From NCBI RefSeq assembly GCF_022012415.1, contig NZ_JAKLTR010000014.1, positions 1 through 64,000 of the forward strand: a stretch of DNA of 64,000 nt. The letters are read 5' to 3'. The position numbers and the translations under genes are program-made. Positions 19,190 to 26,721 of this stretch are shown here, piece after piece. Positions within the stretch are counted from its first letter, which is position 1; every line of letters begins with the position of its first letter. The notes under the pieces are model-generated. The model was not told the DNA's origin, did no database searches, and worked only from the letters and a program-made list of their open reading frames with translations. This DNA is from Terrimonas ginsenosidimutans (GTDB taxonomy: Bacteria; Bacteroidota; Bacteroidia; Chitinophagales; Chitinophagaceae).

Positions 19190-19277
19190 TTAAGGTCAGG
19201 ATAACATCAGGTTAACTTCAGGGGAACTTCAGGAAAATATCAGCGAAACATCAGGGAGACATCAGGGACAGATCATG
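19190..19277 (+). repeat. Eight-unit 11-nt degenerate tandem repeat
   Basis: The units read TTAAGGTCAGG, ATAACATCAGG, TTAACTTCAGG, GGAACTTCAGG, AAAATATCAGC, GAAACATCAGG, GAGACATCAGG, GACAGATCATG. The consensus is NNAACWTCAGG with a strict 11-nt period and no complementary arm nearby, unlike the hairpin arrays elsewhere in the window. Confidence 0.8.
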
Positions 19278-19669
19278 AAAGCATTTTGTCAAAATATGAC
19301 CTGGTTTTGATAACATTACTGTGTGTCCGATTCCGGATATGATTTTTGCAAATTGAATAAAAACTTATTCAAATTTACAAAATTCATCGTTGATGGCGAA
19401 GTCAAAATCTACTTTCCGATTAAGCGCAAAACCGGGAGACCTGATTCATTCGATTGGCAGCTCACAGATTATCGTTCGGGAAAGAAATGCGGTTTCCTGG
19501 ACATTGACTTCACCGTATGAAAAGAAAATGCTAAGCCACAGACCAATTATACCGAGCTACAATCAGAATGAAGTTGCGAATCGTTAGAGGGTTGTGCGGA
19601 TGTCTCCGACTACGCATAACGCTTGATAATTGTTGAGTTCATTACAGGTATCGAAGACTACGAACAAAC

Positions 19670-19760
19670 GGGTATCGCAGAGCACGCAAAGTAATCGCCA
19701 AGATCGCTAAGATTTACTTTGCGCGCTTTGCGGTTACTTTGCGCGCTTTGCGATACTCCC
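19670..19760. repeat. CGCAAAG-type hairpin array
   Basis: The left arm (19670-19711) repeats CGCA(A/G)AG-like words; the right arm (19712-19760) repeats CTTTGCG. By hand alignment about 77 of 88 positions match the element at 22719-22808. No clear gene ends just upstream, in contrast to most copies. Confidence 0.85.
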
Positions 19761-19961
19761 GCGCCATTCTGACAACGATAGACAGGAGGAAACATCGATT
19801 CACACATCCCTCCGGCTTGATCAAAAAAGATATTCTGTTGCATTTTAATCTCCCTCTTAACATTCGCACACCTTTCTAACGTGGGCAACTACTAATGGCA
19901 CACCAATTGTAACACTTCATCTCATCCTATTAATTATAGACCTTAAAACCCGTCCCGACAT

Positions 19962-20921
19962 ATGAAACTTGTTTTATCAGTAATCCTCATCTCCCTCACC
20001 CTGTGTTCCGCTTGCGATAAAAGCAAATCAAAAGGCAGCACAGATAGCTTCCCTTCCGATCTATCGGGAACGATCTATTACAAATGGGCGACCGAAGGAA
20101 TCATCAAAGTCTCTTTCCCTTCAGCGACCGGAGGAACATTCATACAGGATGACACCAAACTCAACAGTTTCGATATTTCCAGGGATGGGCAATACCGGCT
20201 GACTGCAGTTAATGCCGCTACACTCGGGAATGACAATGTCAAGTTTACGCTGAGCAACAATTCCAGTGGAGCGATCATTAACGAGTTTGTTTATCAAAGC
20301 CGGGCGGGAAACCGCTATTGTAAGGGATATTTATCGCCTGATAATAAATTGATCATGGTAGAGTCGAATGACAGAGATGACGGCATCGTGATTCTAAAAG
20401 TTACGGGCGAAGAATTGCTGACCATTGATGGGCTGAGTGACGTTCCCTTCGATATTCACGATATGAAAATGTGGCTGCCAAACAATGAGATATTGCTTAC
20501 TCATGCTAAAAAGATCATCCGGTTAGTACCTCCCTATAATTCCGCTTCATTGGTAAAGCAAATGGATTATGCTGATTGGGGACATTTGGTAGTAAATCAG
20601 CAAGGCTCTCAACTGGCCATGCATATTGCCAATCATATCTATACCATGGATATCGATGGAAATAATCTGAAACAGGTAACGATCAGCGAACATAAAGAAG
20701 CACGACCTGTATTTTCCCCGGACGGAAAACACCTGATGATCGGCAGCAACTATCGCCAGAGCTCGATCATGGGACATTCCTGGGATATGAAGATCATCCC
20801 TAACGATGGCAAGCAATATAATGTGGACCCATTCGCGGAGAATTCATCGGGTGTTATTTCGGTTGTACTGGATGGGAAAGACAAGATTGTCAGCGGCAGT
20901 GGCCAGGTGATATGGAAATAG
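19962..20921 (+). CDS. TolB-like beta-propeller lipoprotein
   Basis: This 319-aa protein has a lipoprotein signal (LTLCSACDK, Cys at about 18) and beta-propeller-like repeats with short SPDGK/SRDGQ/SPDNK turns: FDISRDGQYRLT, GYLSPDNKLIMVES, PVFSPDGKHLMIGS. These resemble WD40-like/TolB PD40 blades of cell-envelope proteins. A role cannot be assigned: it stands alone between repeat elements, has no operon partner and no catalytic motif. ATG start; the following ~240 bp carry no gene. Confidence 0.7.
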   Translation: MKLVLSVILISLTLCSACDKSKSKGSTDSFPSDLSGTIYYKWATEGIIKVSFPSATGGTFIQDDTKLNSFDISRDGQYRLTAVNAATLGNDNVKFTLSNNSSGAIINEFVYQSRAGNRYCKGYLSPDNKLIMVESNDRDDGIVILKVTGEELLTIDGLSDVPFDIHDMKMWLPNNEILLTHAKKIIRLVPPYNSASLVKQMDYADWGHLVVNQQGSQLAMHIANHIYTMDIDGNNLKQVTISEHKEARPVFSPDGKHLMIGSNYRQSSIMGHSWDMKIIPNDGKQYNVDPFAENSSGVISVVLDGKDKIVSGSGQVIWK

Positions 20922-21162
20922 CTTTTTCATTAAAGAGAAATATAGCTGAATGCCGGGCGTAGCCCACGCGTAGCCGGCGTCTACCCATAACAAGCGGGTT
21001 CGTTCTAAATTACGGCTTTGCACAGGGGAATTACAAACAGAGGCTCCTGCCTGCTTATACTCTTATCGAACTGTTACTAAATAACAAAAGGCCTATACAG
21101 GCCTTCGATAGAAACAATTACTTGATGGTATCACCATCACAATAAAATCGGCATTTCATAAT
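20922..21162. other. Spacer between convergent genes
   Basis: There is no coding signal. It holds the hairpin at 21088-21105 that should end the leftward gene, and a GC-rich stretch (GCGTAGCCCACGCGTAGCC, about 20957-20978). Confidence 0.5.
21088..21105 (-). terminator. Rho-independent terminator of the leftward membrane-protein gene
   Basis: AAGGCCT/AGGCCTT stem with a 4-nt loop. On the minus strand it is followed by TTTTGTTATTT. It lies about 58 bp beyond the stop of the gene at 21163-21879. Confidence 0.7.
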
Positions 21163-21879
21163 TCACGGGATTATTGTTGATTTAATGATATGATTTGCTA
21201 CATTCTGCTTAACACCCTCATGCCATGCTTCAGCCAAATTAGTAAAATTGATCCATATATCTTCATTATTCTTAGCAATCCTGAGACTATTTATGTAGAA
21301 TAAATAATCGGTGTAATAAACTTTGAAAATACTCTTATAAAACTTTCGAATAAAGTCTATGTCTATTTGCCCGTTATATGTCCCGATAGCAACACACTCG
21401 AAATGATTTAGAATCCCTTTTAAGGACTCTTTGAACAAAAGGTTATCCGGATCATTAATAAATTCTTCGAAATCTGTTGCAGTTCTTATTTCTTTAGACT
21501 CAATAAATCTTTTTTCAAAACGTATACTTTCTTTTTGATAATCATTCAATGGGCTTTTATGCCACTCATTAGCCGTATTGAAAGTCGTTAATTCACGGAT
21601 GGACTGATGATCCTGTTTTGATTTAGATGTAGCGAACTCATAATTTAGCATTGCAAAAAACAACGTCATTAACAATGAAAAACCGGTGCATACCTGGGCA
21701 GCATCCTTAAAACGCCACTGTTTATAAAAGCATAGAAAAACGCCAAAAAATAAAATAGCGGTCACGAAAAGAATACAAAGCAGATATCGAAAAGTAAATA
21801 TAAAACGAACCAGTTGAGCAGGCCATTTATCCTGTTTATTCATATACTCTTCGCTTTTATTGTTAAGTAAATTCATCAT
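21163..21879 (-). CDS. Membrane protein, DUF4760-like
   Basis: This product of about 238 aa has two hydrophobic segments near the N-terminus (about residues 28-48, LLCILFVTAILFFGVFLCF, and 60-80, VCTGFSLLMTLFFAML). A soluble helical C-terminal domain follows, containing ILNHFECVAIGTYNGQIDIDFIRK and IWINFTNLAEAWH, which recall the DUF4760 pattern. I recognise only this resemblance, and the function is unknown. The frame extends to a TTG at 21888; the ATG at 21879 (or 21876) is more likely. It is markedly more A+T-rich than the flanking genes and lies between two related CGCAAAG hairpins, which may hint at acquisition by transfer. Confidence 0.65.
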   Translation of the reverse strand: MMNLLNNKSEEYMNKQDKWPAQLVRFIFTFRYLLCILFVTAILFFGVFLCFYKQWRFKDAAQVCTGFSLLMTLFFAMLNYEFATSKSKQDHQSIRELTTFNTANEWHKSPLNDYQKESIRFEKRFIESKEIRTATDFEEFINDPDNLLFKESLKGILNHFECVAIGTYNGQIDIDFIRKFYKSIFKVYYTDYLFYINSLRIAKNNEDIWINFTNLAEAWHEGVKQNVANHIIKSTIIP

Positions 21880-22267
21880 CTCCCACAATTACAAGTCGAA
21901 AAGCTATCTTTTTGACTAAATATACCCAGGTTTTTTTTCACGGAATTTGATGTTTTTTCAACCGGCTGCCTCTTTCAACTCAACCACCCTTCTCACGAAT
22001 AGAAGTGTAAACCGTCGTGAATTCACCGAATACAGTGAAAAAAAATCTATGAACGCGACCTCGCAATGACCTCAAACAAAAGAAAAGAACCTTCGTCTCA
22101 TTCTCCTCAAATACTTTACTGTAGTGATTTTCAACAGAATTGATCAATCAGAATATATGCTTCCACTTCGCTCCTTTCTTTGGACGGTATGCCATTTGAT
22201 CTACAGCTAGATCGTTTCACGTGTACATGTCATGCCGTCAAAGGCGATCATTTAAAAACTCACAATT
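21880..22267. other. Divergent intergenic region
   Basis: An A+T-rich spacer of nearly 390 bp between the leftward membrane-protein gene and the rightward cupin gene. A small palindrome GATCTA-CAGC-TAGATC at 22198-22213, 54 bp before the cupin start, could be an operator. TATATTTA on the minus strand near 21920 resembles a -7 box for the leftward gene. Nothing else is recognised. Confidence 0.4.
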
Positions 22268-22696
22268 ATGAAAAGATTTATTCTCAGCATCACTCTACTT
22301 GCCATTTTTACATTCAATTCAAAAGCTCAACATCAAACGCATGCCGATGAGAACGTAACCACTTATCCGCCGAAAATCCTTTTCAACAAACAACTACCCG
22401 CCAGTCTTCAGAAAGATCAGGTTGAAGTGATATTTATCCGATATGCTCCGGGAGAAATATCCAAACCGCACAGGCATCCGATGGCCACTGTTGGATACGT
22501 ACTGGACGGTGAGATCGAACATACCTTTGAAGGGGTAAAGACGATCTATAAGAAGGGAGACGTTTTCTGGGAAGAGCCAGCGGGACTTCATGATCAGACA
22601 AGAAATATCAGCAAGACCAAAGAAGCGACATTGGTGGTTTTCTTCGTGGGGGCTAAGGGAAGTCCGATCCTTGTTCCGGAAAAAGCTAAGAAGTAG
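22268..22696 (+). CDS. Secreted cupin-domain protein
   Basis: This 142-aa protein has a Sec signal peptide (ends NSKAQ, about residue 21) and a single cupin_2 barrel. The metal-binding signature is visible as PHRHPMATVGYVLDGEIEH, followed by GDVFWEEPAGLHD, giving histidines in both cupin motifs. Small periplasmic cupins of this type are common and mostly uncharacterised; substrate unknown. ATG start. The gene ends 22 bp before a CGCAAAG hairpin shared with the convergent gene to the right. Confidence 0.85.
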   Translation: MKRFILSITLLAIFTFNSKAQHQTHADENVTTYPPKILFNKQLPASLQKDQVEVIFIRYAPGEISKPHRHPMATVGYVLDGEIEHTFEGVKTIYKKGDVFWEEPAGLHDQTRNISKTKEATLVVFFVGAKGSPILVPEKAKK

Positions 22697-22718
22697 GACT
22701 ATTTTCCTGCCTGCGTAA

Positions 22719-22808
22719 GAGTATCGCAAAGCACGCAAAGTAATCGCCAGGAGCGCTAAGATTCACTTTGCGTCCTCTGCGATTACTTTGCGTTCTCTGC
22801 GATACTCC
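22719..22808. repeat. CGCAAAG-type hairpin between convergent genes
   Basis: The left arm GAGTATCGCAAAGCACGC... is mirrored by ...CTCTGCGATACTC at the right end; the inner parts CGCAAAGTAATCGC and GCGATTACTTTGCG pair perfectly. It sits 22 bp after one stop codon and 19 bp from the other, so it could terminate both genes. Confidence 0.85.
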
Positions 22809-22827
22809 GACGCTAAACCCGAAAACC

Positions 22828-24321
22828 TCACTTGAACTTTCCCACCGCCCACTCTGCGAAATCAAAATACTTCATCAACTGATCTTCATACTTATCACTC
22901 CTGATCGTTTTGATCATCGGTTCCATCTTCGCCAGTAAAGATCTGTTCCTGGCACTCGTGTTATTATAAGGCTTCGCCTGGATCGTCTTCAACACCAATT
23001 TCTCACATTTCGTCAATGCACCCTGCTGTTTAAAATACCGCTGATACGAACGCATCTGGTATTGCAGGTATTCAAAATCCCTGATCTCATAATACAAGAT
23101 CATGTTCAGCAGATTTGCCGCCTTGCCGATCATCTCCGACGCATTGCCCCTGTTATCAATAATGGCAGATTGAATGAACCGGTGTGCCTTCTTATACTGC
23201 TTCTTTCCAAAATGCGCCAGCGCACAATAAAAAAACAACTCCGTTTGTTTTTCGATATTCACGAGGTGATATGACTTCAACACGAGCGGATCGATCTTCT
23301 CCACATAATCGATCGCTGCTGTAAAATCGCCTTTTCCTGTCAATACAGACAACTCATAGATCGCAATGGTTTTCTGCACCAAATAACGAAAGTATTCAGG
23401 TGAAGAGCCCGTATTGATGCGTTGCAATTTGTCTATATAAAACGGTACCTGATCATACTTACGAACCATTCTTAACACATCCAGGATCCCATCCAATGCA
23501 GAATAATAATCCGTCGGCGGATGATCATGCAGATCCGGGTTTTGTTCAAACAACCGATTCAGTTCGTTGAAACTTTGCAATGCGGAACGATGATCTGCGA
23601 TATCCGTAAAGTAAAATGACTGAAACAACAGGTGCAGCTTTCTCGATTCAAAACTGTTCTTCACTTTGCCCGTCACCAGACTGATCTCACTCAGCAAGAG
23701 ATCATTCAGTTTTCTCTTGTCAGCGTCAGACACAACCTTCCCCATATGTATCAACCGATACTTCAGCAACTCATAAAGTGAATAGTGGCCTTCGATATTA
23801 TGCACCATCCGCAGGATCTCCTTCGCCTTCATCTGCGTTTCCACCAGGTAATCATCCGTGATACCGGGAAAACGCTGATCTGAAAGCTGATTCAATTCAA
23901 GCCTGAAGGTGAGATACTGCATCAGGTGATGCTGCAGGGCAACAGATCGATCGCGCAGTTTCTTCAGCTCCTTATTCGCTGCTGCAGGCAATGAACGTTC
24001 CTGCAGGATCTTCACGCGCAGCAATCGGCGATAAAGATTGAACTCATTATCCTTTTCTGTTTTTGATTCGATCAAGCAATCCGTCACCACTTTGATCAGG
24101 TATTTCGACGTCGCTTCTATCGATGCATTGGGTTGCTTTTTCGCAAAAGCTGCCACCACCTGCTGCGTATCCGACTCACCGGAGTGGCTCTTTTCGATGA
24201 TGTCGTACAGTGATAAATAGTCTTTGGAACCGGCCTGTTTCTGGGTGGTCATTCTGAAATGCCGTTTCTCAGACGGAGAAAGGGAATTCACCAGGCGGAT
24301 GATCGTGGCACAATTGGTCAT
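22828..24321 (-). CDS. Conserved helical-repeat (TPR-like) protein, function unknown
   Basis: This 497-aa protein is almost entirely alpha-helical with no signal peptide or membrane segment, so it is probably cytoplasmic. The N-terminus (SLSPSEKRHFRM) resembles a family of large Bacteroidota proteins of unknown role. Weak TPR-like helices are seen at about 230-260 and 370-400 (FFYCALAHFGKKQYKKAHRF). No catalytic motif is visible. It stands alone on the minus strand, convergent with the cupin gene and divergent from rbsK. ATG start. I cannot assign a function. Confidence 0.75.
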   Translation of the reverse strand: MTNCATIIRLVNSLSPSEKRHFRMTTQKQAGSKDYLSLYDIIEKSHSGESDTQQVVAAFAKKQPNASIEATSKYLIKVVTDCLIESKTEKDNEFNLYRRLLRVKILQERSLPAAANKELKKLRDRSVALQHHLMQYLTFRLELNQLSDQRFPGITDDYLVETQMKAKEILRMVHNIEGHYSLYELLKYRLIHMGKVVSDADKRKLNDLLLSEISLVTGKVKNSFESRKLHLLFQSFYFTDIADHRSALQSFNELNRLFEQNPDLHDHPPTDYYSALDGILDVLRMVRKYDQVPFYIDKLQRINTGSSPEYFRYLVQKTIAIYELSVLTGKGDFTAAIDYVEKIDPLVLKSYHLVNIEKQTELFFYCALAHFGKKQYKKAHRFIQSAIIDNRGNASEMIGKAANLLNMILYYEIRDFEYLQYQMRSYQRYFKQQGALTKCEKLVLKTIQAKPYNNTSARNRSLLAKMEPMIKTIRSDKYEDQLMKYFDFAEWAVGKFK

Positions 24322-24524
24322 GGCAACCGGGAGTTAGGAAATTACGCAATCGTTCTGTTTATAAAAATCTGAACAACAAACATTTATCTACTCACATTTT
24401 CCACAACCACCCGTTCAGGATTCTATCTTTTTCTAAAAATAGGCTCTTTTCCGGTCAACACGGCCTTTATTTTTGGTTTGTCAGGGTAAGATTAGATGAT
24501 CGGATAAGATTATCAATCGGCTGA

Positions 24525-24642
24525 GGTAAGGTTCCCGCAGATAACGCTGATCAAGGCATAGATACGCAGATCACCTCAAAATAGCAGACAGATATCTGCG
24601 GATCTGCGCATCCATCTGCGCAATCTGCGAGAACCTACGCCA
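24525..24642. repeat. TCTGCG-type hairpin array
   Basis: Left-arm words such as CCGCAGATAACGCTGATC and TACGCAGATC are complemented on the right by ATCTGCGGATCTGCGC and ATCTGCGCAATCTGCG. The outer ends AGGTTC and GAACCT also pair. This is the only hairpin array in the window lying between divergent gene starts. Confidence 0.75.
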
Positions 24643-24690
24643 ATCAGAACCTGGCAGACACTAACGATTCGAAAACAAACTAACGCGCCA

Positions 24691-24698
24691 AAACGCTT
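24691..24698 (+). promoter_or_regulatory. LacI-like core before rbsK
   Basis: AAACGCTT within CCAAAACGCTTGCATATG, 4 nt before the rbsK ATG. It matches AAnCGnTT and is aligned with the sites before both susC genes. Confidence 0.4.
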
Positions 24699-24702
24699 GC
24701 AT

Positions 24703-25629
24703 ATGAAAACAAGGAAAATCATTGTCGTTGGCAGTACCAACATGGACATGGTTGTAAAGACCAGCCACATTCCCGCTCACGGAGAAACCGTTCTCGGCGG
24801 ATCTTTCTTTATGAACCCCGGCGGTAAAGGCGCTAACCAGGCCGTTGCCGTGGCACGACTCGGCGGTGAAGTGATCTTTATTTCAAAAATGGGAAACGAT
24901 GTTTTCGGTAAACAATCATTTCAATTGTTTGACGAAGAAGGCATCGATACACGTTACATTCTTTCTGATGATGAACTTCCTTCCGGTGTAGCGCTCATCA
25001 CGGTCGACCAGGAAGGCGAGAACAGCATTGTGGTCGCACCCGGAGCAAACGCCTCCCTCCTGCCACCAGACATGGAAGCTGCATTGTCAGACATCAATTC
25101 ATCCAGCATCATCCTGATGCAACTGGAGATTCCTTTGGAAACCGTTCTCTTCCTCGTTAAATACGCGAGTGAAAAAGACATCAAAGTCATCCTTAACCCT
25201 GCTCCCGCAACGGCATTACCAAGCGAACTGCTTACCCATGTAGACATCATCACGCCCAACCGTACGGAAGCATCCATGCTGTCCGGCATAGACGTAACAG
25301 ATCTTGAGTCTGCCAAAGAAGCAGCGAGACTGATCCACGAAATGGGTGTAAAGAATGTGGTGATCACTATGGGCTCACTGGGCGCGGTGGTATTTGATGG
25401 GGAACAACATCACCTGATCCCCGCACACGCCGTGAAAACGGTAGACACCACCGCCGCAGGTGATTGCTTCAATGGAGCACTGGCTGTCTCTCTTTCCGAA
25501 GGAAAGGATCTGCTGGATGCAGTCCGATTTGCCTGCGAAGCTGCTGCTGTATGTGTAACACGTTTGGGGGCACAATCATCCATTCCGTATCGCAACGAAT
25601 TGATCGCACGGAAACTGATCACTGAATAA
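24703..25629 (+). CDS. rbsK: Ribokinase (PfkB family)
   Basis: This 308-aa cytoplasmic kinase phosphorylates ribose to ribose 5-phosphate. PfkB features: GSTNMDMVV at the start, GGKGANQAVAVARLGG (about residues 40-55), and the C-terminal signature DTTAAGDCFNGALA (about 247-260), whose Asp in AAGD is the catalytic base. Length matches ribokinases. The ATG at 24703 is chosen over the upstream in-frame TTG at 24697. First gene of a locus with a GRP-type sugar transporter 31 bp downstream and then SusCD and a putative ADP-ribosylglycohydrolase, which supports ribose or ribosides as the substrate. Confidence 0.9.
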   Translation: MKTRKIIVVGSTNMDMVVKTSHIPAHGETVLGGSFFMNPGGKGANQAVAVARLGGEVIFISKMGNDVFGKQSFQLFDEEGIDTRYILSDDELPSGVALITVDQEGENSIVVAPGANASLLPPDMEAALSDINSSSIILMQLEIPLETVLFLVKYASEKDIKVILNPAPATALPSELLTHVDIITPNRTEASMLSGIDVTDLESAKEAARLIHEMGVKNVVITMGSLGAVVFDGEQHHLIPAHAVKTVDTTAAGDCFNGALAVSLSEGKDLLDAVRFACEAAAVCVTRLGAQSSIPYRNELIARKLITE

Positions 25630-25649
25630 CGCTATCATCCTTCATCCAA

Positions 25650-25657
25650 AACCGCTT
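25650..25657 (+). promoter_or_regulatory. LacI-like core before the GRP transporter
   Basis: AACCGCTT within CCAAAACCGCTTGCCATG, 3 nt before the ATG. It matches AAnCGnTT with a one-base longer left flank than the other three sites. Confidence 0.35.
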
Positions 25658-25660
25658 GCC

Positions 25661-26662
25661 ATGTTTATCGTACAGGATTATTCATTAGCTATCGTCTGCT
25701 GCTTCATCACCATGTTATGCTGGGGCAGCTGGGCCAATACCCAAAAATTAGTGACGGGTAAATGGCGCTTCGAATTATTTTACTGGGATTATGTGATCGG
25801 CATTCTTGTTTTCTCCATCGTTGCCGCACTTACTTTAGGAAGCTGGGGAAGTTCAGGCCGTTCTTTCCTGGATGATCTTGCACAGGCAAGTTCATCTAAC
25901 ATTGGGAGCGCCTTCCTCGGCGGCATCATCTTCAATCTTGCAAACATCCTTCTTACCGCCGCTATTGCCATTGCAGGAATGTCGGTCGCATTCCCAGTTG
26001 GCATCGGTATTGCGCTGGTGCTTGGTGTGATCATCAATTACCTTGGTGTAGCGAAAGGTGATCCCGCATTATTGTTTGGCGGAGTGGGACTGGTTATGCT
26101 CGCCATTATACTTAATGCTGTTGCTTACAAGAAAGCAGCAGGCAGCACGTCAAAAGCAACGACCAAAGGAATTCTGTTATCGATCACTGCAGGTGTGCTG
26201 ATGTCATTCTTCTATCGCTTTATCGCGGTCGCAATGGACCTGAACAACTTCGTCAACCCGGAGCCGCTTAAGATGACGCCCTATACTGCGTTCGTGGTGT
26301 TTGCAGTCGGCATCTTCGCCAGCAACTTCATCTTCAATACAGTGATGATGAAGAAACCGCTGGAAGGCTCACCCGTCTCCTATAAAGATTACTTCAGCGG
26401 AAAGTTTCCCCTTCACCTCGTCGGTATTCTTGGTGGCGCGATCTGGGGCACCGGCAACCTGCTTAATCTGCTTGCCGCAGGAAAAGCTGGTCCGGCAGTG
26501 TCATACGGTCTCGGCCAGGGTGCCACGCTGGTTGCCGCCATCTGGGGCGTTCTTGTCTGGAAAGAATTCCGTCACGCCAAAGGGAAAGTGACGGGCCTGC
26601 TTCTCGGCATGTTCGCCTGCTTTATTGTTGGCCTTATCCTCATCATCGTATCCGGTGCCTGA
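25661..26662 (+). CDS. GRP-family sugar transporter (ribose/glucose uptake type)
   Basis: This 333-aa inner-membrane permease has about ten hydrophobic segments spread over its whole length. It begins CCFITMLCWGSWANTQKL, typical of GRP/RhaT-type drug/metabolite-superfamily sugar porters, with GAIWGTGNLLNLLAAGKAG near residue 265 and VSYGLGQGATLVAAIWG after it. It should carry the released monosaccharide, probably ribose, across the inner membrane to the ribokinase encoded upstream. The intergenic gap is 31 bp and the second SusC follows 59 bp downstream. The family is clear; the substrate is inferred from neighbours. Confidence 0.85.
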   Translation: MFIVQDYSLAIVCCFITMLCWGSWANTQKLVTGKWRFELFYWDYVIGILVFSIVAALTLGSWGSSGRSFLDDLAQASSSNIGSAFLGGIIFNLANILLTAAIAIAGMSVAFPVGIGIALVLGVIINYLGVAKGDPALLFGGVGLVMLAIILNAVAYKKAAGSTSKATTKGILLSITAGVLMSFFYRFIAVAMDLNNFVNPEPLKMTPYTAFVVFAVGIFASNFIFNTVMMKKPLEGSPVSYKDYFSGKFPLHLVGILGGAIWGTGNLLNLLAAGKAGPAVSYGLGQGATLVAAIWGVLVWKEFRHAKGKVTGLLLGMFACFIVGLILIIVSGA

Positions 26663-26709
26663 TCGCATCGCGATGCCATTCATCCTGCATTAAATTCTTC
26701 ATCATTTTA

Positions 26710-26717
26710 AAACGATT
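26710..26717 (+). promoter_or_regulatory. LacI-like core before second susC
   Basis: AAACGATT within AAAACGATTGCTTATG, 4 nt before the ATG. It is identical over 15 nt (AAACGATTGCTTATG) to the site before the first susC at 1958. Confidence 0.4.
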
Positions 26718-26721
26718 GCTT

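Larger units (their letters stand above)
19111..19961. other. Gene-poor stretch with repeats
   Basis: No convincing gene is seen in these ~850 bp. They hold an 11-nt tandem array (19190-19277) and a CGCAAAG-type hairpin (19670-19760). Two overlapping short open frames (19323-19520 with a GTG start, 19390-19587) lack recognisable domains and overlap each other in different frames; either could be a gene remnant. Confidence 0.5.
24322..24702. other. Divergent intergenic region before the ribokinase locus
   Basis: A 381-bp non-coding spacer holding a TCTGCG-type hairpin (24525-24642) and, at its right end, the LacI-like site before rbsK. It must contain the promoter of the rbsK operon; I could not pick a clear -33/-7 pair. 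Confidence 0.45.

Noticed and set aside
19323-19587. Two overlapping short open frames after the PUL
   Set aside because: They overlap in different frames, one starts with GTG, and neither has a signal peptide or domain. At most they are remnants, noted in the gap entry.
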